From the NCBI GenBank assembly GCA_003171295.1, contig PMYF01000794.1:1-29010 (forward strand): a stretch of DNA of 29,010 nucleotides, in the 5' to 3' direction. The number at the start of each line of letters is the position of its first letter. The stretch's first letter is position 1. The DNA is from Acidobacteriota bacterium (GTDB lineage Bacteria; Acidobacteriota; Terriglobia; UBA7540). This document shows positions 18,925-26,265 of this stretch, one piece after another. The translations under genes were made by a program, and so were the position numbers. Under the pieces are notes generated by a model, which saw only the letters and a list, made by a program, of their open reading frames with translations, had not been told where the DNA came from and did no database searches.

Positions 18925-19134
18925 TCACTTCCCGAAGAAGGCCTTGAAGATCCTCCAGGCCTCGCTTTCGGGAATCCGGTGGACGGTATACACGCGTTTC
19001 CGCCTACCGGACGGCTGAGGCATCCGCCACGACTTCATCTCCTTGCGCCGGATCATTCTCCGGATGGAATCGCAAGAGATGCCGAATCGCGCGGCCACCT
19101 CTTTCACCGAGAGCATCTTCTCCCAGGAATCCAT
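18925..19134 (-). CDS. Excisionase/MerR-like helix-turn-helix DNA-binding protein
   Basis: A 69-residue protein. The segment LSVKEVAARFGISCDSIRRM (residues 8-27) is the winged HTH of the excisionase/HTH_17 family, followed by a basic wing (RRKEMKSW...SGRRKRVYTVHR). Such proteins bind DNA at att sites as recombination directionality factors or act as small repressors. AGAGGTG lies four bases before the ATG. It is read away from the mobile-element operon, and its promoter region carries an inverted repeat at 19227-19250, so autoregulation is plausible. No integrase gene is visible nearby. The HTH assignment is firm; excisionase versus plain repressor cannot be separated. Confidence 0.8.
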   Translation of the reverse strand: MDSWEKMLSVKEVAARFGISCDSIRRMIRRKEMKSWRMPQPSGRRKRVYTVHRIPESEAWRIFKAFFGK

Positions 19135-19226
19135 ATTTCACCTCTGACTTGGATTCCTCTCCCTTTCGGGAGGCGATGAGAGAAGACCATCCACTTCGGC
19201 ATCGTTGATGTCTCTGTGGACGGTTT

Positions 19227-19262
19227 ACCCCTACCCTAGAGGGTAGAGGTGGGTGTATTATA
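19227..19262 (-). promoter_or_regulatory. Operator-like palindrome with a minus-strand -10 box
   Basis: ACCCCTACCCT (19227-19237) and AGGGTAGAGGT (19240-19250) pair at 10 of 11 positions around AG. On the minus strand TATAAT (19262-19257) sits directly before it, so the palindrome would cover the start of transcription toward the excisionase-like gene. No good -35 is seen. Confidence 0.5.
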
Positions 19263-19358
19263 CGCCCTCTTACGAGTACCGGCGATTTTCCGCGTTTGGT
19301 ATCCCAACGACTATGCGCGAATCCGCGCTAACTACGCGAACGGAAAGCACTACGGGTT

Positions 19359-19523
19359 TGCCGCCCCGCCCCTCGTCTAGCGACGGGTGGCCTGCGCTTG
19401 CCTCCTCATCTCCACCGTTCTTCGTCGTCAACGCTATCACGCTATCGGCGCAGGCCACCCGTCGCTCTCGCTCGCCCTTCGTTATCACTGCGGGTTCCAC
19501 TATCGTTCCAGGGCGGGGCGGCA
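19359..19523. repeat. Large nested inverted repeat, candidate replication/transfer origin
   Basis: Inner arms of 19 bases are perfect: AGCGACGGGTGGCCTGCGC at 19379-19397 and its complement at 19448-19466, with a 50-base loop. Outer arms of 13 bases are also perfect: TGCCGCCCCGCCC at 19359-19371 and its complement at 19511-19523. The structure ends 16 bases before the first gene of the mobile operon. This is where an oriT, single-strand origin or attachment site might lie, but no specific origin family is recognised. The rest of 19135-19539 holds no supported gene. Confidence 0.7.
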
Positions 19524-19539
19524 GAACAGCACAGACACC

Positions 19540-20061
19540 ATGGACAATGACGCCACTAAGTACAACAATCTTTTCATTTGGGGCATAGTCTTTCTTACCA
19601 TCGCTATCGTACTAACCCCTTTTGACGCCGATATCGGATGGCAGTCCCTCACTGCGCTTATCGCGTTCATCCTTTTCCTTGTCAGCTATATTAAATACAC
19701 CAGTCATATGCGTTCTCTTCTTCCGCCACCTCTTCCCCCTTACCTTACTAACACATTAAAAATCGAGGCAACCACCAAGCAAAATCTCGCGGTCCTCATT
19801 GACCTCGCCATCCACTATCCGTCCAACACCAATCCCGACGATGCCCGCTTCACGATTCCGAAGAGCATCCGCGACCAAGCGCTCCAATACGTCTCTAACA
19901 TCACTCAATTACGATCTAAACTTGACCTTGAAGAACATCTCGTCAGACATGCACGACACTTATCACAGCAACTTGGAATTCCTCCAATTAACGTCTCCAT
20001 CACTGCCCTTCATGCGCCGCCTCCTTCATTTCCAGGTATCATCATCGGCCATACAGAATGA
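19540..20061 (+). CDS. Hypothetical membrane protein, first gene of the mobile-element operon
   Basis: A 173-residue protein starting MDNDATKYNN. Two hydrophobic segments (about 10-25 and 28-46) are followed by a soluble, probably cytoplasmic region of about 120 residues with helical character (IRDQALQYVSNITQLRSKLDLEEHL is split by the family-neutral sequence, so no domain is named). An upstream in-frame ATG exists at 19387, but it would run through the inverted repeat at 19359-19523, so I prefer ATG 19540. The Shine-Dalgarno is weak. The stop overlaps the next start (ATGA at 20058-20061), which indicates translational coupling. Its place ahead of the coupling-type ATPases suggests a membrane accessory of DNA transfer. 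I do not recognise the family. Confidence 0.65.
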   Translation: MDNDATKYNNLFIWGIVFLTIAIVLTPFDADIGWQSLTALIAFILFLVSYIKYTSHMRSLLPPPLPPYLTNTLKIEATTKQNLAVLIDLAIHYPSNTNPDDARFTIPKSIRDQALQYVSNITQLRSKLDLEEHLVRHARHLSQQLGIPPINVSITALHAPPPSFPGIIIGHTE

Positions 20062-20546
20062 ACATCCCTCCTTCAATCCGGGTACTCGCCATATTCGCCG
20101 CCCTTATCGTTCTCCTTTTCTCACTCACCCGTGGTTTCAGTAACGCCTTCAAATCCTTATCCAACCAAGCCAACCAACGCCAAGTTATCGCCCAATTCAA
20201 CCCAGTCGCGTGTGATGGAGAAGCGGGCCAGGAGATCCACAATGAGGAGCTCGACAAAGACATCTTCACGGTCAATATTCCCAGTGGATGCAAATCCGGA
20301 GGCATTCATCCTCCAAAATGGTGGAACACTTGGGGTTTGAGGCTTACCGGAAATACCCAAGGTTGCAAAGTCTACATTCAATTCAACGGCGAAGGCCCTC
20401 GCGGACCTTACGATCCCGACAAGGTTGCGGAATCCATAGGTTGGACCTCCTCCTCAAATATTGCACACTTCCAATTGGCAGCTGGGATTCCAGGACCAAA
20501 CGGCTGCACGATGACCTACTACACCTACAACATCAGACAAAGGTAA
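20058..20546 (+). CDS. Hypothetical membrane-anchored extracytoplasmic protein
   Basis: A 162-residue protein. Residues 7-25 (IRVLAIFAALIVLLFSLTR) form a single N-terminal membrane anchor or uncleaved signal. The remaining 135 residues look extracytoplasmic, with four Cys (in VACDGE, SGCKSGG, QGCKVY and NGCTMTY) that could form two disulfides, and a WWNTWGLRL aromatic patch. It overlaps the preceding gene by ATGA and ends six bases before the ATPase gene. No family is recognised. The context suggests a surface or periplasmic part of the transfer machinery. Confidence 0.65.
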   Translation: MNIPPSIRVLAIFAALIVLLFSLTRGFSNAFKSLSNQANQRQVIAQFNPVACDGEAGQEIHNEELDKDIFTVNIPSGCKSGGIHPPKWWNTWGLRLTGNTQGCKVYIQFNGEGPRGPYDPDKVAESIGWTSSSNIAHFQLAAGIPGPNGCTMTYYTYNIRQR

Positions 20547-20552
20547 TTTCCC

Positions 20553-21824
20553 ATGGAAATCACCATTCCCGATAATGTCCGTGCCACCCACGTCTACATG
20601 CCGGGCAAGACCCAACATGGTAAGAGTACTCTTATGTTCTGGATGCTCTTACAGGACATTACCCGTGGCAATGGCGCCTGCCTCATGGACGGCAAGGGCG
20701 ACTTCGCGCCGGAATTCCTGAATTGGATTCCCGAAAACCGTAAAGACGACGCAATTTATCTCGACATCGACACTCCCGTTCCCCTTGATTTTATGGGGTA
20801 CCACGGCGAGCGCGAGAAAGAGGTAGTCATCGCGGAGTTACGCTACATCCTCACAAGAAGTGTCGAGACCCAATACGCTCCACTCATGAATGCCAACATT
20901 ACCGATCTCCTCTACACTCTTTTCAATTACAACGAAAACTCCAAAACCCCTCCGCATTGCCGTGCCACCTTCCTCGACATCTTCAACTTCCTCGACGATC
21001 CCGAACGGAGGGATGTCATTCTAAACCGGGTCACGGATGAAGCGTTGCAGCGTCGATGGCGCGACAATTTTCCGAACCCCGTAGAACGCTCCCGCATCAC
21101 TACCCGCATGACGTCTTTCGTCAGGTCCGAAACTCTTTCCAAGATATTCGGCACCAAACAACCACGGCTCAACCTCGCCGAGATTATGGATAAACGCAAA
21201 ATCCTCATTGTCAATCTCGGCCCGATTGACGATATAAAGAAGACCTATGGCACGCTCCTGCTTTCCAAAATCCGGCAGGCAGCTATGCGCCGCGCCGCCA
21301 TCCCCAAATCACAGCGCGTCCCCTTTTATCTTTACTGCGACGAGTTTCAAGAATTTCAGACTTCCGATTTTGACAAGCTTCTTTCTCTCGCCGGGGGCCT
21401 CGGGCTCTGCCTTACCCTCGCCCACCAGTACACCGACCAACTTGAATCCAATGTTCTGAGTGCCATTCTTGGAAATGTCTCCACCTTCATCTGTTTTCGT
21501 CTTGGCCAGCCATCGGCCAACTGTCTGCGTGGCGAGATCCCCAAGGACTATCTTCCTTGTCTCACCACTCTCCCTGTCGGCCAGGTGGTCTACCGCGCCG
21601 CCGACGGCTCCACAACCACACTTCACACCCCAGTGCCCCCGACATTCCCACACGCCAGTTACGCAGAAATCATCAGGAACCGCACTGTGGACAACTACGG
21701 TTGCAATACCTCGCCGGTATGCTCTACTAAAGAGGATGGCAACCGCACTCCACCTTCCGACGAAATCAAGCCCACCGGACCACCCAACGTACCGTCTCAC
21801 GGCGGCAAAAAGAAAGACGCTTGA
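20553..21824 (+). CDS. VirD4/TraG/HerA-like DNA-translocation ATPase (first copy)
   Basis: A 423-residue P-loop ATPase. Walker A is GKTQHGKST (residues 18-26) and Walker B is YLYCDEF with Asp263/Glu264. ACLMDGKGDF after the P-loop is typical of the FtsK/HerA/VirD4 clade that pumps or couples DNA, and IMDKRKILIVNLG precedes the second half. There is no N-terminal membrane domain; the two small membrane proteins encoded just upstream may supply the anchor. The C-terminal 45 residues are Pro/Thr/Lys-rich and overlap the next reading frame. AAAGGT lies upstream of the ATG. It shares the overall architecture with the ATPase at 22694-23956, so the operon has two diverged copies. The likely role is moving or recruiting element DNA during transfer or replication. 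Confidence 0.85.
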   Translation: MEITIPDNVRATHVYMPGKTQHGKSTLMFWMLLQDITRGNGACLMDGKGDFAPEFLNWIPENRKDDAIYLDIDTPVPLDFMGYHGEREKEVVIAELRYILTRSVETQYAPLMNANITDLLYTLFNYNENSKTPPHCRATFLDIFNFLDDPERRDVILNRVTDEALQRRWRDNFPNPVERSRITTRMTSFVRSETLSKIFGTKQPRLNLAEIMDKRKILIVNLGPIDDIKKTYGTLLLSKIRQAAMRRAAIPKSQRVPFYLYCDEFQEFQTSDFDKLLSLAGGLGLCLTLAHQYTDQLESNVLSAILGNVSTFICFRLGQPSANCLRGEIPKDYLPCLTTLPVGQVVYRAADGSTTTLHTPVPPTFPHASYAEIIRNRTVDNYGCNTSPVCSTKEDGNRTPPSDEIKPTGPPNVPSHGGKKKDA

Positions 21825-22578
21825 ACTCCTCGCTGAATACTTCTGCCTCCGCGTTTTCGACACGGCAAAACTTCTGCGCGATCACGAGCCGGACGAGAAT
21901 GATTTACGGACCGCGCGCCGGACGCTCCAGCTTCTCTGGAAAGAGGGATTCCTCAACCGCCTTCCCTACATTGAGCTTCACCAAGAACGCGGCTCTGTTT
22001 CTCACGTCTACGGCCTTTCGGATCGCGGAATTAAATCTTTTGATAGCTTATATGCGGCATATGCAAAAACTTTCGACGACCATTCCGCCCGCACGCTTGA
22101 CCACGAGCTTGAGATCTCCTACTTCCACATTGCGCTCAACAGGTTCTGTGACAAGCATAACCTCCAACTTCACTGGCAACAGTCCGACCTCAAGACCGCC
22201 ACCATCCACCCCGACGCGTATTTTTCAATCGGGAAGGAGGGGAAGCACCATAACTTCTTCCTCGAAATCGAGCGCTCCAAGATTAGCAACTACCGCGACG
22301 GCGAAGCGTCCATCATGCGGAAGTTAGGAAAGTATTTTGCCCTCTTTGACACTGCCGCCTGCGAGAAAGACTGGGGCTTCAAACAATTCCGCGTCATCAT
22401 CGTCCAGCGCACGGACGAACGGCGGCAGAACCTTTGCAACGCGTTGCAGGAAAACTACAAGCACCGCATGTTCTGGCTCACGACGGAGACCCTCTACAAT
22501 CAGGATATCGGCGCGGAGACCTTTCTTACGCCCAAGGATTACCAGTCGAACTCCTACGGCTTCTTAACAATTCAGTAG
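21736..22578 (+). CDS. Replication-relaxation family protein
   Basis: A 280-residue protein. Residues about 20-110 contain a winged-HTH-like region (RLTAAKRKTLELLAEYF, then FDTAKLLRDHEPDENDLRTARRTLQLLWKEGFLNRL). It is followed by a basic/acidic alpha-beta region with HPDAYFSIG...NFFLEIERSK, where D-x(n)-E-x-E resembles the nuclease-like core seen in the replication-relaxation (Replic_Relax) family of plasmids and ICEs. These proteins are thought to open or nick DNA for plasmid transfer or replication. The start ATG at 21736 overlaps the upstream ATPase gene by 89 bases in another frame; no in-frame ATG between there and the conserved region is available. It is followed at once by a second ATPase. 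The family assignment is from memory of the pattern. Confidence 0.78.
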   Translation: MATALHLPTKSSPPDHPTYRLTAAKRKTLELLAEYFCLRVFDTAKLLRDHEPDENDLRTARRTLQLLWKEGFLNRLPYIELHQERGSVSHVYGLSDRGIKSFDSLYAAYAKTFDDHSARTLDHELEISYFHIALNRFCDKHNLQLHWQQSDLKTATIHPDAYFSIGKEGKHHNFFLEIERSKISNYRDGEASIMRKLGKYFALFDTAACEKDWGFKQFRVIIVQRTDERRQNLCNALQENYKHRMFWLTTETLYNQDIGAETFLTPKDYQSNSYGFLTIQ

Positions 22579-22600
22579 AACTTGTTATCATTAAACCAAT

Positions 22601-22614
22601 CGCCCGAAAGGGCG
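22601..22614 (+). other. Small GNRA-loop hairpin between operon genes
   Basis: CGCCC-GAAA-GGGCG is a perfect five-base-pair stem with a GAAA tetraloop, 23 bases after the replication-relaxation stop. It may stabilise or separate the mRNA segments. It is too short to be sure. Confidence 0.35.
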
Positions 22615-22693
22615 GGAACGCCTATCCTTTCCCCCGCCTCCGAGCAACCATTAGGAAGTTCGCGAGAGCAGGGGAGATGGTAGGCCATTTTTC

Positions 22694-23956
22694 ATGCTTG
22701 TGAACGCAGGCCACACCCTCACCCAGTTCGGCGAAAAGCCCTTCTTTATCGACCTCGATCGCCGGCAATTCCGGCACGGCTGGCTTTTAGGCAAATCAGG
22801 AACAGGAAAAAGCACCCTCCTCCGCAACATCATCGTTGAGGCCATCAGGGATGATTTCGGAATCGCCGTCATCGACCCGCACGGCGACCTTGTCTATGAT
22901 GTTTTAAACTACATTCCCGAACACCGCCTGAAAGACATCATTTATATTGACCCTGAATCCGGCCGCGCGCCGGACCTCGGCATCTTCGACCATCCCGACA
23001 AGGAAAAGGCCGTTCAGGCGTTCATGAGCTTGATGGAAGCACACGCCGGAAGGGGATGGGGGCCGGAGACTGCGCACATCTTGAGAGGCGCGACGGACGC
23101 CGTCATCGAACTCATCAAACGACCGAATATCATCCCCATTTACAAAATCCTCGCCCGCGCAACCTACGCCAACGACCTTCTTGCGACATCAAAAAACCCC
23201 CTTGTCCAAGATTTCTACCAGCAATACTTCAAAGACCTCAAGCCTATCGAGCGGGCACGGAACTTTTCCCACCCCTTGAACAAGGTGGAAGAATTGCTCC
23301 GCCCAGGACTGCGGGAGTTCCTCTGCCAGAAGAAATCCATCAACTTCCAGAACATCATGGACAGGCGGAAAATTCTGTTATGCCGCGTCCCGAAGGGACT
23401 CATGGGCGAGCGGCCGGCCAAGGTCCTCGGCTCCCTCATCCTTTCCAAGATCAACCTCGCCTCATTCCGGAGGAAAAAGCGCAGCAAGCAGTTCCTCGTT
23501 GTTGCGGACGAGATCCACAATTTTACCGATGGGATTGATTTTGAAACGATGCTCGCAGAATCGAGGAAATACGGCGTGAGCTACCTCTTCGCCACGCAGA
23601 CCACACAGCAGATGAGGGATGAGGAAAGAAAGATTTTCAACGATCGCATCGCCTTCGGCAACTGTTCCCACATCTTTTCTTTCAGGGTTTCGGGCGACGA
23701 TTCCGACAAGATTGCCGTCAACTTCGGCGACAAGGATATTGCCGAGCAGCTTGTGAAGCTCCCCAACTACAATTTCATCGCGTTCACAATGGAGAACGGG
23801 CAGCCCGTATTGAGCGACCCCGTGATCCTTACCGAACGCCCCGAAACCACCGGCCACGAAGTCCCCGCCCGCAAAGCCATTGCTTGGGCAAAGGAGAACA
23901 CGGGCACGCCCAAGAAGGAAATCCAAAAGCAGATCGAGCAAAACCTGCGTATCTAG
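22694..23956 (+). CDS. VirD4/HerA-like DNA-translocation ATPase (second copy)
   Basis: A 420-residue P-loop ATPase. Walker A is GKSGTGKST (residues 33-41), AVIDPHGDLVYDVL is the family strand after the P-loop, and Walker B is VVADEIHNF with Asp272/Glu273. IMDRRKILLCRVPKG and FATQTTQQM follow, the latter being a sensor-like segment. These match type IV secretion coupling or HerA/DUF87 ATPases that act on DNA. There is no membrane segment. The order of motifs is the same as in the ATPase at 20553-21824, but the protein is clearly diverged. Its Shine-Dalgarno is weak (GGGGAGATGG is 20 bases away), so an alternative upstream start is possible. It probably works with the replication-relaxation protein just before it. 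Confidence 0.85.
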   Translation: MLVNAGHTLTQFGEKPFFIDLDRRQFRHGWLLGKSGTGKSTLLRNIIVEAIRDDFGIAVIDPHGDLVYDVLNYIPEHRLKDIIYIDPESGRAPDLGIFDHPDKEKAVQAFMSLMEAHAGRGWGPETAHILRGATDAVIELIKRPNIIPIYKILARATYANDLLATSKNPLVQDFYQQYFKDLKPIERARNFSHPLNKVEELLRPGLREFLCQKKSINFQNIMDRRKILLCRVPKGLMGERPAKVLGSLILSKINLASFRRKKRSKQFLVVADEIHNFTDGIDFETMLAESRKYGVSYLFATQTTQQMRDEERKIFNDRIAFGNCSHIFSFRVSGDDSDKIAVNFGDKDIAEQLVKLPNYNFIAFTMENGQPVLSDPVILTERPETTGHEVPARKAIAWAKENTGTPKKEIQKQIEQNLRI

Positions 23957-23977
23957 CGGCTGTACTCTCCACTCCTA

Positions 23978-24048
23978 TACCCCGTATTCTGGTTCCGGCA
24001 GAGGTTGAACGTCGCCGACGGGAACCGACGCCAGCGTAATGGGGGGTA
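23978..24048. other. Structured intergenic sequence
   Basis: Several pairing segments lie in about 70 bases: TACCCC (23978-23983) with GGGGTA (24043-24048), GGTTCC (23991-23996) with GGAACC (24021-24026), GGC/GCC inside, and CTGG with CCAG. GACG occurs twice around GGAACC. It could be an RNA leader or a protein-binding site before the next gene. It is not a tRNA. Confidence 0.35.
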
Positions 24049-24067
24049 GGGAACAAATAACAACCAT

Positions 24068-24490
24068 ATGAACGAAACAACAATAACAGACGAACAGAGG
24101 AAGGCATTTGCCGACCTCATCAGAGAAGCGCAAAAAAGGGACGAATCGGAGTTTAACGAGTATCTAAAATCCATGAAGGACACCTTTACTCCTCGATTCG
24201 AGACCGGCTCCAAGATACGCCAAGTCATAGAGCAAATCCGTTCTTTTCGGGGGAAGCTCAGTGAAGCAGCCGAGCAGTTGCGCCACATGGGCTTTCGCGT
24301 CGTGGATGACGGGTTTGTTTCCGTTGACTATGACGTATCGAACCAGCCGTTCCGCGATTTCGAGAAAGCAAAAAAGGCCGCGTACGAGGACCACGAAGCC
24401 GCCACCGAGCAGTACCGGAAAGCGACCTTCGATATTTGGTCAGCGAAAACACCCGACGAAGCCCGCGAAATAGTTCGTCGGCTCATGTAG
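24068..24490 (+). CDS. Hypothetical helical/coiled-coil protein
   Basis: A 140-residue, strongly charged protein with no membrane segment. It is predicted helical through most of its length, with heptad-like stretches such as RQVIEQIRSFRGKLSEAAEQL and a Lys/Glu/Ala-rich part near 95-115. It is the last gene of the mobile-element operon, 111 bases after the second ATPase. The Shine-Dalgarno is poor. No family is recognised. Confidence 0.6.
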   Translation: MNETTITDEQRKAFADLIREAQKRDESEFNEYLKSMKDTFTPRFETGSKIRQVIEQIRSFRGKLSEAAEQLRHMGFRVVDDGFVSVDYDVSNQPFRDFEKAKKAAYEDHEAATEQYRKATFDIWSAKTPDEAREIVRRLM

Positions 24491-24544
24491 GAAATAAACT
24501 AAGACCTTACCCCCTGTGACGCAACCCAATGATGAGAGCTTACG

Positions 24545-24703
24545 ATGACGGCACGCAAATAGGCCGAAGAATTAGGGCGGCAGGCGATCAAGTCGATCCT
24601 CGACGGGGGCTTCAGAGCACGCAGTGTTAGAGGCGCAAAAACCAACATCTGTCACACCCGGAGAACTTACTGTTTTCATAGGGGAGAGCGCGAATCGAAA
24701 TAG
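24545..24703 (+). pseudogene. Possible remnant of a small gene with an early in-frame stop
   Basis: Read from ATG 24545 the frame gives MTARK, then TAG (24560-24562), then AEELGRQAIKSILDGGF and continues to a stop at 24703. A CAG-to-TAG change would restore a 52-residue helical protein. It has no good ribosome site and is too short for certainty. Confidence 0.25.
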
Positions 24704-24706
24704 TAC

Positions 24707-24735
24707 TTGACTTCATATATCCCATATGGTAACAT
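24707..24735 (+). promoter_or_regulatory. Promoter of the small membrane-protein unit
   Basis: TTGACT at 24707-24712, a 17-base spacer, and TAACAT at 24730-24735. The surrounding sequence is AT-rich. It fits the downstream leader and membrane protein, which end at a strong terminator. Confidence 0.55.
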
Positions 24736-24751
24736 ATACACAGAAAGGTAC

Positions 24752-24796
24752 ATGCCTAAAGAGAGGGCCTACAAAGAAAGGAGTTTGACAAAATGA
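24752..24796 (+). CDS. 14-codon leader reading frame
   Basis: MPKERAYKERSLTK, preceded by GAAAGGT. Its TGA overlaps the start of the next gene (ATGA at 24793-24796). It might couple or control translation of the membrane protein, or the ATG may be chance, since the gene downstream has its own AAAGGAG within this frame. Confidence 0.35.
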   Translation: MPKERAYKERSLTK

Positions 24797-25128
24797 ACCA
24801 CTACTTGATTATGGTCGTTGGCGTATCCTGTCTAACATACATCCTGATTTGTGTGATCAACTACTATTGCCTAGAAGGCTACTCCGGTTGGCATACATAC
24901 TCTAGCTTCCATTCTGCGTATGCTGCTCGGCCGAGAAAGGAGCGGTGCGCAATGATTAGGGCGGAGCGCGGAGGCAGGCTAGGCACGCTTTCGCATTTCC
25001 TCACTTTAGGATCATACGATTGCGCCGAAAAGGCTCTTCTGATCGCCGCCATCCTGATCGCGATAACAGCCGGGGCCGATACCTTAGTAGTGCTCCTGTA
25101 CCGCTCCGGTGTACATCTGTTATTCTGA
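24793..25128 (+). CDS. Small membrane protein of unknown function
   Basis: A 111-residue protein with an N-terminal hydrophobic segment (about 4-25, LIMVVGVSCLTYILICVINYY) and a second near the end (about 82-107, LLIAAILIAITAGADTLVVLL), joined by a basic middle part rich in Arg and Ser. AAAGGAG lies nine bases upstream of the ATG. The gene stands alone between a promoter at 24707-24735 and a strong terminator at 25137-25172. No family is recognised; toxin-like or ion-channel-like small membrane proteins cannot be excluded. Confidence 0.65.
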   Translation: MNHYLIMVVGVSCLTYILICVINYYCLEGYSGWHTYSSFHSAYAARPRKERCAMIRAERGGRLGTLSHFLTLGSYDCAEKALLIAAILIAITAGADTLVVLLYRSGVHLLF

Positions 25129-25136
25129 TAGTGGTC

Positions 25137-25172
25137 GGCTCCTCATAGCGTTTTATGAGGAGCCTTTTTTTT
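25137..25172 (+). terminator. Strong intrinsic terminator
   Basis: GGCTCCTCATA (25137-25147), a six-base loop, TATGAGGAGCC (25154-25164), then eight T. The 11-bp stem is perfect. It ends the small membrane-protein transcript. The 291 bases after it (25173-25463) hold nothing I can support. Confidence 0.93.
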
Positions 25173-25463
25173 GCCACCGCTAACGGCTGGAGCTTGAGAG
25201 GTCTTCGCCGCGCTGAGATGCACCGGAGAATCAATTGTTCGGGCGCAGGAGAACTTTCTGGCAACGCGTCCACCCGTGGAGGGACCAGCCGGCGGTTCAT
25301 TTAGGTTTAGGTATGGGTCCTTTCGGCCGCCCGGATGGCTCTCCTTCCTTCTCAATTTGCCTAGGATATACCAACACACGATCGCCGACCCTGAAGTGAG
25401 CAACATGTGATATGCTGCGGAGGTTGGCAGTCCTGTCTCAAATTGGGAAGGGAGAAGGGACGT

Positions 25464-25961
25464 ATGAATGCTGGAACCGTTGCTGTTATCATAGGCGCTG
25501 TCGCTCCGCTGGTGGCCGCACTAATCATAGTGCTTACTCAAAATCAGAAGTTAGCAAAACAAACAGCGCTATCCTCGGTGCTTGCCACAATCGAGTGGAT
25601 GGAACAACGAAGAGGGGACAGGCACGTGCTTTACAACGTGCGTGACCAGAAGAAGCCTTACGAAAGTTGGAGCGATGAGGAAAGAGCGGCCGCTGATCGG
25701 ATCTGCCGCTGGTTCGATATTCTTGGGGTCCTGGACAGCCTTAAGTTTGTTGACAGGAAGCTCGTGGATCGCTTTTATGCGATTCCCGCCTTCGAATTGT
25801 GGGATATATGCAAGCCACACGTTCAAAGTCAACAGAAAAGCAGAGGAGCCCACCATCTCTGGGAGTTCGCTCAGCTTGCAGAAAGTGTTCGATGCGTCAA
25901 GCAAAACCATCCCGCTATAGCAAAATCACCCCGTTGGCCCCGGAATCCCAGAAAGTGCTAG
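25464..25961 (+). CDS. Membrane-anchored protein of unknown function (DUF4760-like)
   Basis: A 165-residue protein. Residues 5-23 (TVAVIIGAVAPLVAALIIV) form one N-terminal membrane anchor. A soluble cytoplasmic part follows with aromatic/charged helices (IEWMEQRRGD, RICRWFDILGVLDSLKFVD, AFELWDICKPHV). The pattern of one TM followed by a helical ~130-residue domain resembles DUF4760-type proteins. The start is ATG 25464 because GGGAGAAGGGA lies seven bases before it; an upstream in-frame ATG at 25407 has no good ribosome site. The last 20 residues are Pro/Arg-rich and look less conserved, so a frameshift near the end cannot be excluded. The function is unknown. Confidence 0.6.
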   Translation: MNAGTVAVIIGAVAPLVAALIIVLTQNQKLAKQTALSSVLATIEWMEQRRGDRHVLYNVRDQKKPYESWSDEERAAADRICRWFDILGVLDSLKFVDRKLVDRFYAIPAFELWDICKPHVQSQQKSRGAHHLWEFAQLAESVRCVKQNHPAIAKSPRWPRNPRKC

Positions 25962-26265
25962 CTTTCACGCGGGACGGTGCAATCCGAGCGGAGGGTTTGC
26001 TCCCCGCCTCGACCTTGGAGTTGGCAATGGCTTAACTAAATCTCATCACCCGCAGATTTGGCGGACCACAAAACGACCGAAGGCCGAAAGTGGCGAGCGT
26101 GTATGTCGTATACCACCCGATTCGGCATGCTGGGGATGCCACGAGTTTTTGAGGTGTGGACGCCCAACACGGCTGACCAACCGCAAACGACTACTTCGCC
26201 GCCTTCGCATTGGAACACCCTGAACTGGAAAACCCCGAACTATCAAAGGCTTTTCTCGGGCGTAC
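25962..26265. other. Intergenic stretch, no supported gene
   Basis: Open frames exist on both strands (26058-26315 plus; 26046-26309 minus), but none has a ribosome site or a recognisable protein pattern. I see no clear promoter, terminator or repeat. Confidence 0.5.

Larger units (their letters stand above)
18925..24490. mobile_element. Putative integrative/conjugative module (boundaries not determined)
   Basis: A block with plasmid/ICE-type genes: an excisionase-like HTH protein, two small membrane proteins, two VirD4/HerA-type ATPases, a replication-relaxation protein and a coiled-coil protein. It is lower in GC than the oxidase cluster to its left. Nested inverted repeats lie at its start. 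I could not identify an integrase, a full T4SS, or flanking direct repeats, so the coordinates only span the genes that look mobile. Confidence 0.6.

Noticed and set aside
19387..19539. Upstream start at 19387 for the first mobile-operon gene
   Set aside because: It would translate the inverted repeat and has no ribosome site.
23991..24026. tRNA-like pairing in the intergenic hairpin
   Set aside because: No acceptor stem, T-loop or anticodon arrangement fits a tRNA.
25299..25423. Minus-strand peptide-like frame containing VGDRVLVYPRQIEKEGEP
   Set aside because: It looks protein-like, but has no ATG after an upstream in-frame stop and no ribosome site; at most a gene remnant.
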